Below, piece by piece: positions 51,137 through 59,490 of a DNA stretch of 64,000 bases; the stretch's first letter is position 1, and every line of letters starts with the position of its first letter. Position numbers and translations under genes: made by a program. Source of the DNA: Alphaproteobacteria bacterium (lineage in GTDB: Bacteria; Pseudomonadota; Alphaproteobacteria; CACIAM-22H2); assembly GCA_016793165.1 (NCBI GenBank), contig JAEULA010000013.1, positions 62,001 to 126,000 on the forward strand, written 5' to 3'. The notes under the pieces were generated by a model, which did not search any database, was not told the DNA's origin, and was given only the letters and a program-made list of their open reading frames with translations.

Positions 51137-52258
51137 CTAGGCGGCGGCGCGGCTGCCGCCATCGAGCCGGGCGGCGATGCGCGCCCAGGCGTCGAGGAAT
51201 CGGTCGATCTCGACCGCGACGGTGGTCGGCCCCAGGCTGACCCGAATGGTGCCCTGCCGCACCGCCGCGGGCACCTGCATCGCGGTCAGCACATGGGACG
51301 GCTGGACCTTGCCCGAGGAGCAGGCGGCGCCGGCACTCACCGCGACGCCCTCGAGATCGAGGGCCATCACGATGGTCGAGGCGTCGGCGCCCGGCAGGGC
51401 GAGGGCCGTGGTATTTGGCAGCCGCGCGGCGCCGGATGCCACGACGATCGTGTGCGGCGCCCGTGCACGCGCCTCGCGCTCGAGCCGATCGCGCATCGCC
51501 GCGACGTCGGCGGCACACCCCGGCTCCGCGACGGCCGCCGTGCAGGCGGCGCCGAACCCGGCGATCCCGGCGACATTTTCGGTGCCAGGCCGCAGGCCGC
51601 GTTCCTGGCCGCCGCCGCGCGCGACCGGCCGCAGCTCGATCCCCGGCGCGACGACGAGCGCGCCGACGCCCTGCGGGCCGCCCAGCTTGTGCGACGACAC
51701 GCTCAGCAAATCGATGCCCAGGGCCGGCATGTCGATCGCGAGGCGCCCCGCCATCTGGACCGCGTCGCAATGCAGGATGCCGGCATGGCGATGGACCAGC
51801 TCCGCGACGGCCGCGATCGGCTGGAGCACGCCGGTCTCGTTGTTCGCCGCCATCACGCTGACGAGCGCCGGGGCGCCCGCGGAGCGCAGCTGCGCGTCGA
51901 GCGCCGCGAGATCGATCGCTCCGTCGGCATCCACCGGGCACACCGTCGCCTCGACCCGCGCGGCCGCCACCGAGACATGCTCGACGGCGCTGCGGATCAC
52001 GGGGCGCGCGATGCCGCCCAGCGCCATCAGGTTCGCCTCGGTCGCGCCGCTCGTGAACACGATGCCCGCGTCGCCGGCGCCGACGAGCGCCTTCACGCGG
52101 TCGCGCGCGGCCTCGACCAGGCGGCGCGCGTCGCGACCGAAGCGGTGCACGGAGGACGGATTGCCGGTCAGGTCGAGCGCCGCCGTCATGGCGTCACGCG
52201 CCGACGCTCGCAGCGGCGCGGTCGCGTTCCAATCCAGATAGGCGGCGCTCATCGTCAT
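51137..52258 (-). CDS. Second cysteine desulfurase (NifS/IscS-like)
   Basis: The 373-residue protein is a distinct desulfurase with Lys191 (SVSSHKLGGP) and Cys313 in SAGAACSSGKVQPSHVL. The start YLDWNATAPLR and the short loop are typical of this NifS-like group found directly before iscS in several alphaproteobacteria. Start choice is between ATG 52258 and 52252; the first is given. It may supply a specialised sulfur need or back up IscS. It is between iscR and iscS in the same operon. Confidence 0.9.
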   Translation of the reverse strand: MTMSAAYLDWNATAPLRASARDAMTAALDLTGNPSSVHRFGRDARRLVEAARDRVKALVGAGDAGIVFTSGATEANLMALGGIARPVIRSAVEHVSVAAARVEATVCPVDADGAIDLAALDAQLRSAGAPALVSVMAANNETGVLQPIAAVAELVHRHAGILHCDAVQMAGRLAIDMPALGIDLLSVSSHKLGGPQGVGALVVAPGIELRPVARGGGQERGLRPGTENVAGIAGFGAACTAAVAEPGCAADVAAMRDRLEREARARAPHTIVVASGAARLPNTTALALPGADASTIVMALDLEGVAVSAGAACSSGKVQPSHVLTAMQVPAAVRQGTIRVSLGPTTVAVEIDRFLDAWARIAARLDGGSRAAA

Positions 52259-52278
52259 CCGTCCCGCTTGCCCGCGCC

Positions 52279-52776
52279 TCAGCCGCCCGCGGCGGCGGCC
52301 GGCGCGTCGGCCGAAGGCTCGGCGCCTTCCTCGTGCGCGATCACCTGGCTGGTGCCGAGGATCCTGCGATTCACGACGTCGGCGATCGTGACCGAGCTCA
52401 GGTAGAGATGGATCTGGTTGCCCAGCTCCTCCCAGAGATCGTGGGTGAGGCAGCGGCTGCGATTGACCCGGCATCCCGCGGGCGAACCCGGTGCGCAGCG
52501 CGTCGCGCGGATCGGCTCGTCCACGGCGAGGATGATGTCGGAGACGCGCGTCTGATCGATCGCATGCGCGAGCAGATAGCCGCCGCCCGGCCCGCGGACC
52601 GATCGCACGAGCCCGCCTCGGCGCAGCTTCGCGAAAAGCTGCTCCAGATAGGACAGGGAGATCTCCTGACGCTCCGCGATATCCGCGAGCGCCACGGGAT
52701 GGCCTTTGCTGTGGGTCGCGAGATCGACCATCGCCATGACCGCGTAGCGGCCTTTGGTGCTCAGCTTCACGTTCAT
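52279..52776 (-). CDS. iscR: Rrf2-family Fe-S regulator IscR
   Basis: The 165-residue protein has the Rrf2 winged helix (residues 1-70, LSTKGRYAVMAMVDLA) and cluster ligands Cys94, Cys102, Cys109 with His112. Compared with E. coli the cysteines are further apart (x7 and x6 instead of x5 and x5). IscR represses the isc operon when it carries a [2Fe-2S] cluster. The ATG at 52776 follows GGGAGA. The gene leads the operon, the expected place for autoregulation. The C-terminal Ala-rich tail is variable. Confidence 0.93.
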   Translation of the reverse strand: MNVKLSTKGRYAVMAMVDLATHSKGHPVALADIAERQEISLSYLEQLFAKLRRGGLVRSVRGPGGGYLLAHAIDQTRVSDIILAVDEPIRATRCAPGSPAGCRVNRSRCLTHDLWEELGNQIHLYLSSVTIADVVNRRILGTSQVIAHEEGAEPSADAPAAAAGG

Positions 52777-52980
52777 TCTCCCTTCTTCGCGCCGGCACCG
52801 CCGCCGGCAGGGCACACATCGCGGGATGACGCCTGTGCTCGCCTCGACTCCCAGCAACCCCATGCTGAAACCCGAAGAAACCGAGCAAAACCCTTGAAGA
52901 CCATCGACATAGCTTCCTATGATCCCGGCCCTTTCGGCTTCCAGTCGTACCGGTCGCCAGGCGGCAGATCCTCAGTCGTC

Positions 52981-52997
52981 ATCCTAATTTTGAGGAT
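52981..52997. promoter_or_regulatory. Inverted repeat overlapping the iscR promoter
   Basis: ATCCT (52981-52985) and AGGAT (52993-52997) flank AATTTTG. On the iscR strand this follows and overlaps the TATATC element, so a protein bound there would block transcription. IscR is the natural candidate. Confidence 0.5.
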
Positions 52998-53022
52998 ATA
53001 GTTGTCCGAGAAGAGCGGTCAA
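52995..53022 (-). promoter_or_regulatory. Promoter of the isc operon
   Basis: On the minus strand TTGACC (53022-53017) and TATATC (53000-52995) are separated by 16 bp. The elements match five and four of six consensus bases. Transcription would start near 52988 and run into iscR. Confidence 0.6.
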
Positions 53023-53126
53023 GTAATGGGCTCAGATCTGTTGGTAAGCCCCATGACGACTGGCCAAGCATCGGACAGGGTTTTTCGCCACGCCGCGCTC
53101 GCGGTTCCAGCCCCGGTTACCCGTTC

Positions 53127-53807
53127 ATGCCCGACGTGATCATCAATGGCGCCGAGGGGCGCCTCGAAGGCCGCTACACGCCGGCCAAGACCGACCGCGC
53201 GCCGGTGGCGGTGCTCCTGCATCCGCATCCGCAGTACGGCGGGACGATGCACAACAAGGTCGTCTACACGCTGCACCAGGCCTTCCTGCAGTCGGGCTTC
53301 GCGACGCTGCGGTTCAATTTCCGCGGCGTCGGGCGCAGCCAGGGCAGCTTCGCCCGTGGCGAGGGGGAGCTGACCGATGCGGCCTCGGCGCTGGACTGGA
53401 TCCAGGCCTACAACGCCAATGCCTCGGCCTGCTGGATCGCCGGCTTCTCGTTCGGTGCGTGGATCGGCATGCAGCTGCTGATGCGCCGGCCCGAGATCGA
53501 TCGCTTCATTGCCGTCGCGCCGCCCGCGAACGTCTACGATTTCGGCTTCCTCGCCCCCTGCCCGTCGTCCGGGCTGATCCTGCAGGGCGACAAGGACGAG
53601 ATCGTGACCGAGGAATCGGTCCAGAAGCTCACCGAGAAGCTGAGCAAGCAGAAGGACATCGTCATCGACTATCGCGTCGTGAAGGGCGCCAACCACTTCT
53701 TCACGGACAGGTTGGACAAGCTCGCCTCGGCCGCGACCGAGTACCTCGCGGCCGCGATAAAGCCGGGCGCCGTCTCGCGCGTGAACACGCCGCGCGTCAA
53801 GCGCTGA
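53127..53807 (+). CDS. Alpha/beta hydrolase
   Basis: The 226-residue protein has HPHPQYGG (32-39), the nucleophile elbow GFSFGA with Ser108, Asp155 or Asp157 in GDKDEIV and His190 in GANHFF, all in the correct order for a serine alpha/beta hydrolase. This small group (COG2945-like) often neighbours isc genes or tyrS in alphaproteobacteria. The natural substrate is unknown. It reads away from iscR and is followed 99 bp later by tyrS. Confidence 0.88.
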   Translation: MPDVIINGAEGRLEGRYTPAKTDRAPVAVLLHPHPQYGGTMHNKVVYTLHQAFLQSGFATLRFNFRGVGRSQGSFARGEGELTDAASALDWIQAYNANASACWIAGFSFGAWIGMQLLMRRPEIDRFIAVAPPANVYDFGFLAPCPSSGLILQGDKDEIVTEESVQKLTEKLSKQKDIVIDYRVVKGANHFFTDRLDKLASAATEYLAAAIKPGAVSRVNTPRVKR

Positions 53808-53906
53808 CCGCCGCCGGCGGCGCGACCGGCACCGCGCTGCCGCCGGCCTCCGGAACCACGCGCGGTTTGAGCGTCGCCGCGCGCGCATGCTAGACGACCC
53901 GCCGCC

Positions 53907-55160
53907 ATGACCAGCTTCCGCTCAGACCTGCTGCGCATCTTCCAGGAGCGCGGCTTCATCCATCAGATCACCGACCCCGAGGGGCTCGACGCCCTCGCCG
54001 CCGAGCGCAAGGTCGTCGGCTATATCGGCTTCGACTGCACCGCGGACTCCCTCCACATCGGCAGCCTCGTGCAGATCATGATGCTGCGCTGGCTGCAGCA
54101 GACCGGCCAGCAGGTCATCGCCCTGATGGGCGGCGGCACGACCAAGGTCGGCGATCCGTCGGGGCGGGACGAGTCGCGCAAGCTGCTCACCGACGAGACG
54201 ATCGAAGCGAATCTCGCCGGCATCCGCCGCAACTTCGCGCCCTTCCTCGACTTCGCCGGCGGCGCCAAGCCGGCGGTGATGATCAACAACGCCGACTGGC
54301 TCGACGAGCTGCGCTACATCCCCTTCCTGCGCGACGTCGGACGCCACTTCTCCGTCAACCGCATGCTCACGATGGACTCGGTGAAGCTGCGGCTCGAGCG
54401 CGACCAGCCGCTTACCTTCCTCGAGTTCAACTACATGCTGCTGCAGTCCTACGACTTCGTGGAGCTCGCCAAGCGCCACGGCTGCAATCTGCAGATGGGC
54501 GGCTCGGACCAGTGGGGGAACATCGTGATGGGCGTCGAGCTCGGGCGCCGCGTCGCCGACGCCGCGCTGTTCGGCCTGACGACGCCGCTGATCACGACAT
54601 CGTCCGGACAGAAGATGGGAAAGACGGCTGCCGGCGCGATCTGGCTCGGCGAGCATCGCCTGCCCGCCTACGACTATTTCCAGTTCTGGCGGAACACCGA
54701 GGACGCCGATGTCGGTCGCTTCCTCAAGCTGTTCACCGACATGCCGATGGACGAGGTCCGCCGGCTCGAGGCGCTCGCCGGCGCGGAGATCAACGAGGCG
54801 AAGAAGTTGCTCGCCTTCGAGGCGACGCGCCTGCTGCACGGCGCGGCCGCGGCGACCAGCGCGGCGGAGACCGCGCGCAAGGTCTTCGAGCAAGGCGTCG
54901 CCGGCGGCGACCTGCCGACGATCGAGCGACCGCGCGACGCCCTCGCCGCCGGCATCCCGCTCTATCGGCTCGTCGCCGAGGCCGGGCTCGCGAAGTCGAA
55001 CGGCGAGGCGCGTCGCCTCGTCGAGCAGGGCGGCATACGCGTCAACGACGCCGCCGCCGGCGACCCGAACCGCGCGGTGACCCTGGCGGACTGCATCAGC
55101 GACGGCGCCGTGAAGCTGACCGCCGGGCGCAAGCGTCACGCGCTGGTCCGCCCGGGCTGA
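53907..55160 (+). CDS. tyrS: Tyrosine--tRNA ligase
   Basis: The 417-residue protein has HIGS (50-53) and KMGKT (236-240) for ATP binding, the tyrosine pocket [22 protein letters not shown] in the middle, and a C-terminal S4 RNA-binding domain ([20 protein letters not shown]). It charges tRNA-Tyr. The gene is complete and monocistronic by layout, with 227 bp before the next gene. Confidence 0.97.
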   Translation: MTSFRSDLLRIFQERGFIHQITDPEGLDALAAERKVVGYIGFDCTADSLHIGSLVQIMMLRWLQQTGQQVIALMGGGTTKVGDPSGRDESRKLLTDETIEANLAGIRRNFAPFLDFAGGAKPAVMINNADWLDELRYIPFLRDVGRHFSVNRMLTMDSVKLRLERDQPLTFLEFNYMLLQSYDFVELAKRHGCNLQMGGSDQWGNIVMGVELGRRVADAALFGLTTPLITTSSGQKMGKTAAGAIWLGEHRLPAYDYFQFWRNTEDADVGRFLKLFTDMPMDEVRRLEALAGAEINEAKKLLAFEATRLLHGAAAATSAAETARKVFEQGVAGGDLPTIERPRDALAAGIPLYRLVAEAGLAKSNGEARRLVEQGGIRVNDAAAGDPNRAVTLADCISDGAVKLTAGRKRHALVRPG

Positions 55161-55215
55161 CGTCGGCAGGCCGCCGGGGCACCGACGCCCGTCGCGGACC
55201 TCGCGGCGCCGCGTC

Positions 55216-55229
55216 ATGATCGCGATCAA
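55216..55229. promoter_or_regulatory. FNR/FixK-like box upstream of the universal stress gene
   Basis: ATGAT-CGCG-ATCAA matches the consensus TTGAT-N4-ATCAA at nine of ten positions. It lies about 160 bp before the universal stress protein start. A low-oxygen regulator of the FNR/FixK type is the likely binder. Confidence 0.45.
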
Positions 55230-55387
55230 TCCCAAGTGACGGCATCGCGCCGACACTGGCAGCCTGTCCGAGCCGGTTCGCCGAGCGGCGCCGTCGCGAG
55301 CGGGCGACGGCTCGGGCCGGAGCGCTCGCCCCGGGGATCCGACGATACGCTTCGCACCCTCCCTCGCTGCCCACCAGGAGCAAGATC

Positions 55388-56248
55388 ATGCTGAAGACGC
55401 TGCTCTGCCCGATCACCGGAAACGCCGCAGACCGCGCGGCGCTCGACGCCGCGGCCGTCATCGCGCGTCATTTCGCCGGCCATGTCGACGTGCTCCACGT
55501 CAAGCCGGACACCGCCGCCATGACACCCTATCTCGGCGACGGCATGTCGCCCGCGGTGATCGGCCAGATCATCGAGGAGTCGGAGCGGCGCGCCGAGAGC
55601 GAGGCGGCGCTCGCCCGCGCCACCTTCGACGTCTGGGCGCGCGAGCGCGCCCTGCCGGTGAGCGACAAGCCCGCCCTCTCCGACGCGGCATCCTGCGCCT
55701 GGCGCCTCGAGGGCGGCGCCGAGGATGGCTGGATCGGCCAGCTGGGCCGGCTGGCCGATCTCACCGTCCTGCCCGCTGCTCGCGAGGGATCGACGGTCGG
55801 CGAGACCCTCGCCTTCGAAGCCGCGCTGCTCGACACCGGTCGGCCCGTGCTCCTGGCGCCGGCGCGTGCGCTGGCGATCGATGCCGTCGCCGTGATCGGC
55901 TGGAACGGGAGCCCCGAAGCCGGCCGCGCGATCGGCGCGGCGCTGCCCCTGCTCGCGGCGGCGCGCGAGGTCCACGTCGTCGCGGTCGCCGAGGCCAAGC
56001 GCGAGGCCGCGGACCCGACGGCCGTGACGAACTACCTCGCCTGGCACCGCATCTCGGCAAAGGCGCAGGTCATCGCCGACCCGCAAGCCGCGGCGGCCGC
56101 GGCGATCGACGCCGAGTGCGACCGGCTCGGCGCGGGGCTCCTCGTCGTCGGCGGCTACACCCACAGTCGCCTGCGCGAGCTGCTGTTCGGTGGCGTCACC
56201 ACGCATGTCAGCCGCGCGCCGCGAATTCCCGTGCTGATGGCGCATTGA
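55388..56248 (+). CDS. Universal stress protein (UspA-like, double domain)
   Basis: The 286-residue protein opens MLKTLLCPITGNAADRAALDAA and has a second Usp-like half beginning AIDAVAVIGWNGSPEAGRAIG. The closing VVGGYTHSRLRELLFGGVTTHVSR is the ATP-binding and dimer strand of UspA proteins. AGGAG precedes the ATG. Tandem Usp proteins respond to stress and often to low oxygen. An FNR-like box lies upstream. It converges on the YhdP-like gene with a hairpin between them. Confidence 0.9.
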   Translation: MLKTLLCPITGNAADRAALDAAAVIARHFAGHVDVLHVKPDTAAMTPYLGDGMSPAVIGQIIEESERRAESEAALARATFDVWARERALPVSDKPALSDAASCAWRLEGGAEDGWIGQLGRLADLTVLPAAREGSTVGETLAFEAALLDTGRPVLLAPARALAIDAVAVIGWNGSPEAGRAIGAALPLLAAAREVHVVAVAEAKREAADPTAVTNYLAWHRISAKAQVIADPQAAAAAAIDAECDRLGAGLLVVGGYTHSRLRELLFGGVTTHVSRAPRIPVLMAH

Positions 56249-56256
56249 CGGCGACG

Positions 56257-56277
56257 CGCGGCGGCGTCGCCGCCGCG
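56257..56277. terminator. Hairpin between convergent genes
   Basis: CGCGGCGGCG (56257-56266) and CGCCGCCGCG (56268-56277) are exact reverse complements with one base between (eight pairs and a 5-nt loop in practice). It is nine bases past the stress-protein stop and six before the end of the facing gene. A bidirectional terminator is likely. Confidence 0.5.
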
Positions 56278-56282
56278 TGGCC

Positions 56283-59200
56283 TCACTGGCTCGGCGACCC
56301 CGAGGGGGTGGTCGACTGCGGCGTCTGCGGGCCGGGCGCGGGCGCACCGCCGTTGCTGCCGCCGCCGTCGAAGATCCCGAAGATGTTGCGCAGGATGCCC
56401 GGCGCCAGCGCGGAGAGCGGGTTGATCGTGACGTCAGGGTTGCCGCGGGGGCCGCGAACCGAGTAGCGCGCCGCGAACAGGCCGGGCCCGAACAGGATCT
56501 CACCCACCACCGGGATGCGGCCGAACAGCGAGTTCACCGCATTCGCCGGCACGATCGTGCCCTCCATGTCGATGCGATCGCCGCCGATGTCGATCTTGCC
56601 GCGCGCCTGGATGCCGAGCGCGGGTCCGCTCGTGCGCATGTCGGTGATCTCGACGACGGAATCCCGCAGCAGCGCGCGGCCATCGAGCCGCTCGAAGCCG
56701 ATGCCCTCGCCGCGCATCGAATCCGCAAGCCCGGTCAGCAGCGCCATCGCCAGGAATCGCGCGATCGCCGGCTCTTCGACGATGCGGTAGTTGCGGATCA
56801 GGACGTTGAGACCCAACGGCCGCCCCTCGACCTTCTCGTCGGTCGCGCCCTCGAGCTCGAGCTCGCCGCCGACCATCTGGTCGGTCACGCCGAGGCTGCG
56901 CAGCATGGCGCCGGCATTGGCCGAGCGGCCTCGAACGGCCTGGATCCCGGCGGCGTTGGTCGAGAGGTTGATGGTGAAGCGATCCGTCTTCCCCGTGCGG
57001 TCGACGCCGGTCGCCACGAGTTGCCCGCGCTCCCACGCCGCGCCGCGCTCGCCCGCGAACACGACGTCCTGCAGGAACCGCTGCGCCGTGACGTGGACGC
57101 GCTGGAGCGTCGCGTCGACGACGAGGCGCGGCTGCGGCGTCTTGGACGGCTCGCCGCCGACCTCGATCTTGACCTCCGTGAGGTCGAGCGCGGCGCCGTT
57201 GAGCTGCGCGCGCCAGCCGCGGCCCTCGCGCTGCGCGACGGCGCGCAGGTTGGTCTTGCCCAGTCGCACGCGATCGAGTTCGGCGCGGGCGACGGCCTTG
57301 CCGTCGGCGGTGAAGCGGACGCGACCGGTGATGTCCGCATCGGCGGCGGCGATCCGCAGGTTGCGGATCTCGACCGGCCGTTCGCGCTGGAGCACGAGCT
57401 CGAGCCGGCCGCTGCCGGGCGGGCCCGCCGGCTTGCTCCAGCCGAGTTCGGGCACGGCGAGCGTCGCCTGCTCGAGGTCGGCTTCGAGCACCATCGAGTT
57501 GGCGCCCGTCCGTCGCGCCGTGAAGTCGAGGCTCAGCGGCAACGGGCCGCCGAGATACGGCGCGAAGTCGAAGCCGAACGTCGCGAGGTCGCCCGGCGGC
57601 AGGCGGCCGCTCGCCTTGATGCGCTCGCGCACCGGATCGCTGGCCAGGAAGTTGAGCGTGTAGTCGATGTCCGCCGCCGTCTTCGACAGCATCAGCTTGC
57701 CGGTGGCGTTCAGTCCCTTCTCGTTGAACTTGAGCGCCACCTCGCCGTCGCGCGCGTCCTGGCCGAGCGCCGCGCGCTTGAGCCCGAAGCCCTTCACCTC
57801 GGCGCTGCCGGTGACGCCGATCTGCTCGACCTTGAGCTTGTCCTCGAGCGGGAAGACGAACCGCACCCGCACGGTCGCGTCGCCCGCGAAGTCCGCGGGA
57901 TTCAGGTTCACCGCCTTGGCGAAGCCGAGCGGAGGCGAGTCGATCAGCGCGATCTGCTCGCGCACCGGGCCGCGCACCACGAGGTCGATGTCGGCGTCCT
58001 GGTCGCGCACGTCGAGGCCCGTGATCGCCATCTTGCCTTCGTCGACGCGCAGATTCCCGATCGAGCCGCCGGTTGTGGCGATGTCGACGCGCTTGAGGTC
58101 GAGCGTCACGGTTCCCGACACCCCGATCACCGGCGGCATCGGGGTCAGGTAGTTCACGTTGACGTTCTGGACCTTGAGCACGCCGGCGAGCTTGGTCGCA
58201 TCGATCTGCTCGAGGGTCGGACCCGCGAGCGCAACGTCGAACTGCCCCTCGTCGACGCGGCCGGCACTGAGGTTCGCGGTGATCCACCGCCGCGCGTTTC
58301 GCGCCGCGGTCAACGGCCAGAGACGCTGCAGCGCGTCGACCGGCACGGCCCGGGTGAGCGCGCGCCCGGTGATGACGATCCCGCGCTCGGAATGGACCAG
58401 GTCGCCGCGGACCTCGACCCGGCCCTGCTCGAGCTCGAGCGCGAAGCTGTCGAGCTGCAGGCGCTTCTGGGCCAGGGCATAGCGGCCGCGGGCCTGGGTC
58501 GACTTGATCAGCACCGGCTGCGGGAACAGCCGCGGCTCGACGAAGCGTCCGTCGCGGCCGGCAAGCGTGAAGCTGGCCGCGCGCACCCGCGCCTCCGAAT
58601 CCAGCTCGACCCCGATCTGGCCGCTCACCTGCAGCGCGAGCGGCGCGAGCGGTGCGGCGCCGGGGATGACGTCGGTGAAGAGGTCGAGGGCGAGGTCCTC
58701 GAACTGCAGGGTCGCGTCGATCCGCCCGGTCCCCGATTCCTGGGACGCACGAAGTATCGCATGCGCCTCGCGATCGCGCCGGATCAGGCGCATGTCGGCG
58801 TCGAGGGACGTCGCGCCGGCGCGGCGCGTGACGACGACGTTGGCGTCGCGCGCGCGCCACACCGCGCGGGAGGGCATATCCGTGAACTCGATCTCGGCGC
58901 CGGAGATCGCGACATGACGCAGCGACGACGCGCCGGCGGACTCGTCGCCGCCCGGCGTGAGCACCTGGTCGAGGCCCAACATCTCCTCGCCCTGGCCGCC
59001 GAGCCGGACGACGCCGTCCAGGCCGCGCTCGAGCTTGAGCATCGGTCCGGTGACGACGATCCGCGCCGGCTCGACGCGACCGCGCAGCAGCGGCCAGGCG
59101 GCGAGGCCGATCGTCGCCTCGGCGACCGAGGCGAGGCGCCGCCCTTGCGGCCCGATGATCCGCAGGTCGCGGACGCGGATGTCGAAGCCGTGATCTACGC

Positions 59201-59405
59201 CGCCCCAGGCGACGATCGTGTCGGCGAACTCCACCGCGTGACCCGGCAGCGCCTTCTCGATGGCGGAGTCCAGGACCGGACCGAGGAACGCGACCGAGAC
59301 CGGCCCCTGCGAAAGCCGCCACGCCGCGAGCCCGGCGATCGCGACGAGCACGAAGACCAGCACGGCCAGCGCCTCGAGGAGATGTCGGGCGAAGCGATGG
59401 AACAT
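56283..59405 (-). CDS. YhdP/AsmA-like large envelope protein
   Basis: The 1040-residue protein starts MFHRFARHLLEALAVLVFVLVAIAGLAAW, one membrane anchor, and the rest is a long run of beta-strand-like segments with many repeats of the IDLVVRGPV or ELDRVRLGKTNLRAV type. This is the layout of AsmA/YhdP/TamB proteins, which bridge the envelope and take part in lipid transport to the outer membrane. C-terminal VPANAVNSLFGRIPVVGEILFG is the typical AsmA-like end. The ATG at 59405 is chosen at the anchor; the frame is open upstream. It is divergent from glnE with an 85-bp gap. Confidence 0.92.
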   Translation of the reverse strand: MFHRFARHLLEALAVLVFVLVAIAGLAAWRLSQGPVSVAFLGPVLDSAIEKALPGHAVEFADTIVAWGGVDHGFDIRVRDLRIIGPQGRRLASVAEATIGLAAWPLLRGRVEPARIVVTGPMLKLERGLDGVVRLGGQGEEMLGLDQVLTPGGDESAGASSLRHVAISGAEIEFTDMPSRAVWRARDANVVVTRRAGATSLDADMRLIRRDREAHAILRASQESGTGRIDATLQFEDLALDLFTDVIPGAAPLAPLALQVSGQIGVELDSEARVRAASFTLAGRDGRFVEPRLFPQPVLIKSTQARGRYALAQKRLQLDSFALELEQGRVEVRGDLVHSERGIVITGRALTRAVPVDALQRLWPLTAARNARRWITANLSAGRVDEGQFDVALAGPTLEQIDATKLAGVLKVQNVNVNYLTPMPPVIGVSGTVTLDLKRVDIATTGGSIGNLRVDEGKMAITGLDVRDQDADIDLVVRGPVREQIALIDSPPLGFAKAVNLNPADFAGDATVRVRFVFPLEDKLKVEQIGVTGSAEVKGFGLKRAALGQDARDGEVALKFNEKGLNATGKLMLSKTAADIDYTLNFLASDPVRERIKASGRLPPGDLATFGFDFAPYLGGPLPLSLDFTARRTGANSMVLEADLEQATLAVPELGWSKPAGPPGSGRLELVLQRERPVEIRNLRIAAADADITGRVRFTADGKAVARAELDRVRLGKTNLRAVAQREGRGWRAQLNGAALDLTEVKIEVGGEPSKTPQPRLVVDATLQRVHVTAQRFLQDVVFAGERGAAWERGQLVATGVDRTGKTDRFTINLSTNAAGIQAVRGRSANAGAMLRSLGVTDQMVGGELELEGATDEKVEGRPLGLNVLIRNYRIVEEPAIARFLAMALLTGLADSMRGEGIGFERLDGRALLRDSVVEITDMRTSGPALGIQARGKIDIGGDRIDMEGTIVPANAVNSLFGRIPVVGEILFGPGLFAARYSVRGPRGNPDVTINPLSALAPGILRNIFGIFDGGGSNGGAPAPGPQTPQSTTPSGSPSQ

Positions 59406-59490
59406 CCCGGCCAGTATACATCGGGCGCCCAACGATGGCGTCGCCATCGCTGCGGCTTGACGTCCGGTCCGGAGCGGTGAATCTGCGCGC

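Larger units (their letters stand above)
52777..53126. other. 350-bp divergent region between iscR and an alpha/beta hydrolase gene
   Basis: The region is the most AT-rich in the second half of the window near 52900-53040. It contains the iscR promoter and an inverted repeat described separately. The iscR leader would be about 210 nt long. I see no further gene in it. Confidence 0.5.

Noticed and set aside
54612..54626. KMGKT instead of KMSKS in tyrosyl-tRNA synthetase
   Set aside because: Tyrosyl-tRNA synthetases of the E. coli type normally have a KFGKT-like form, so this is an ordinary variant.
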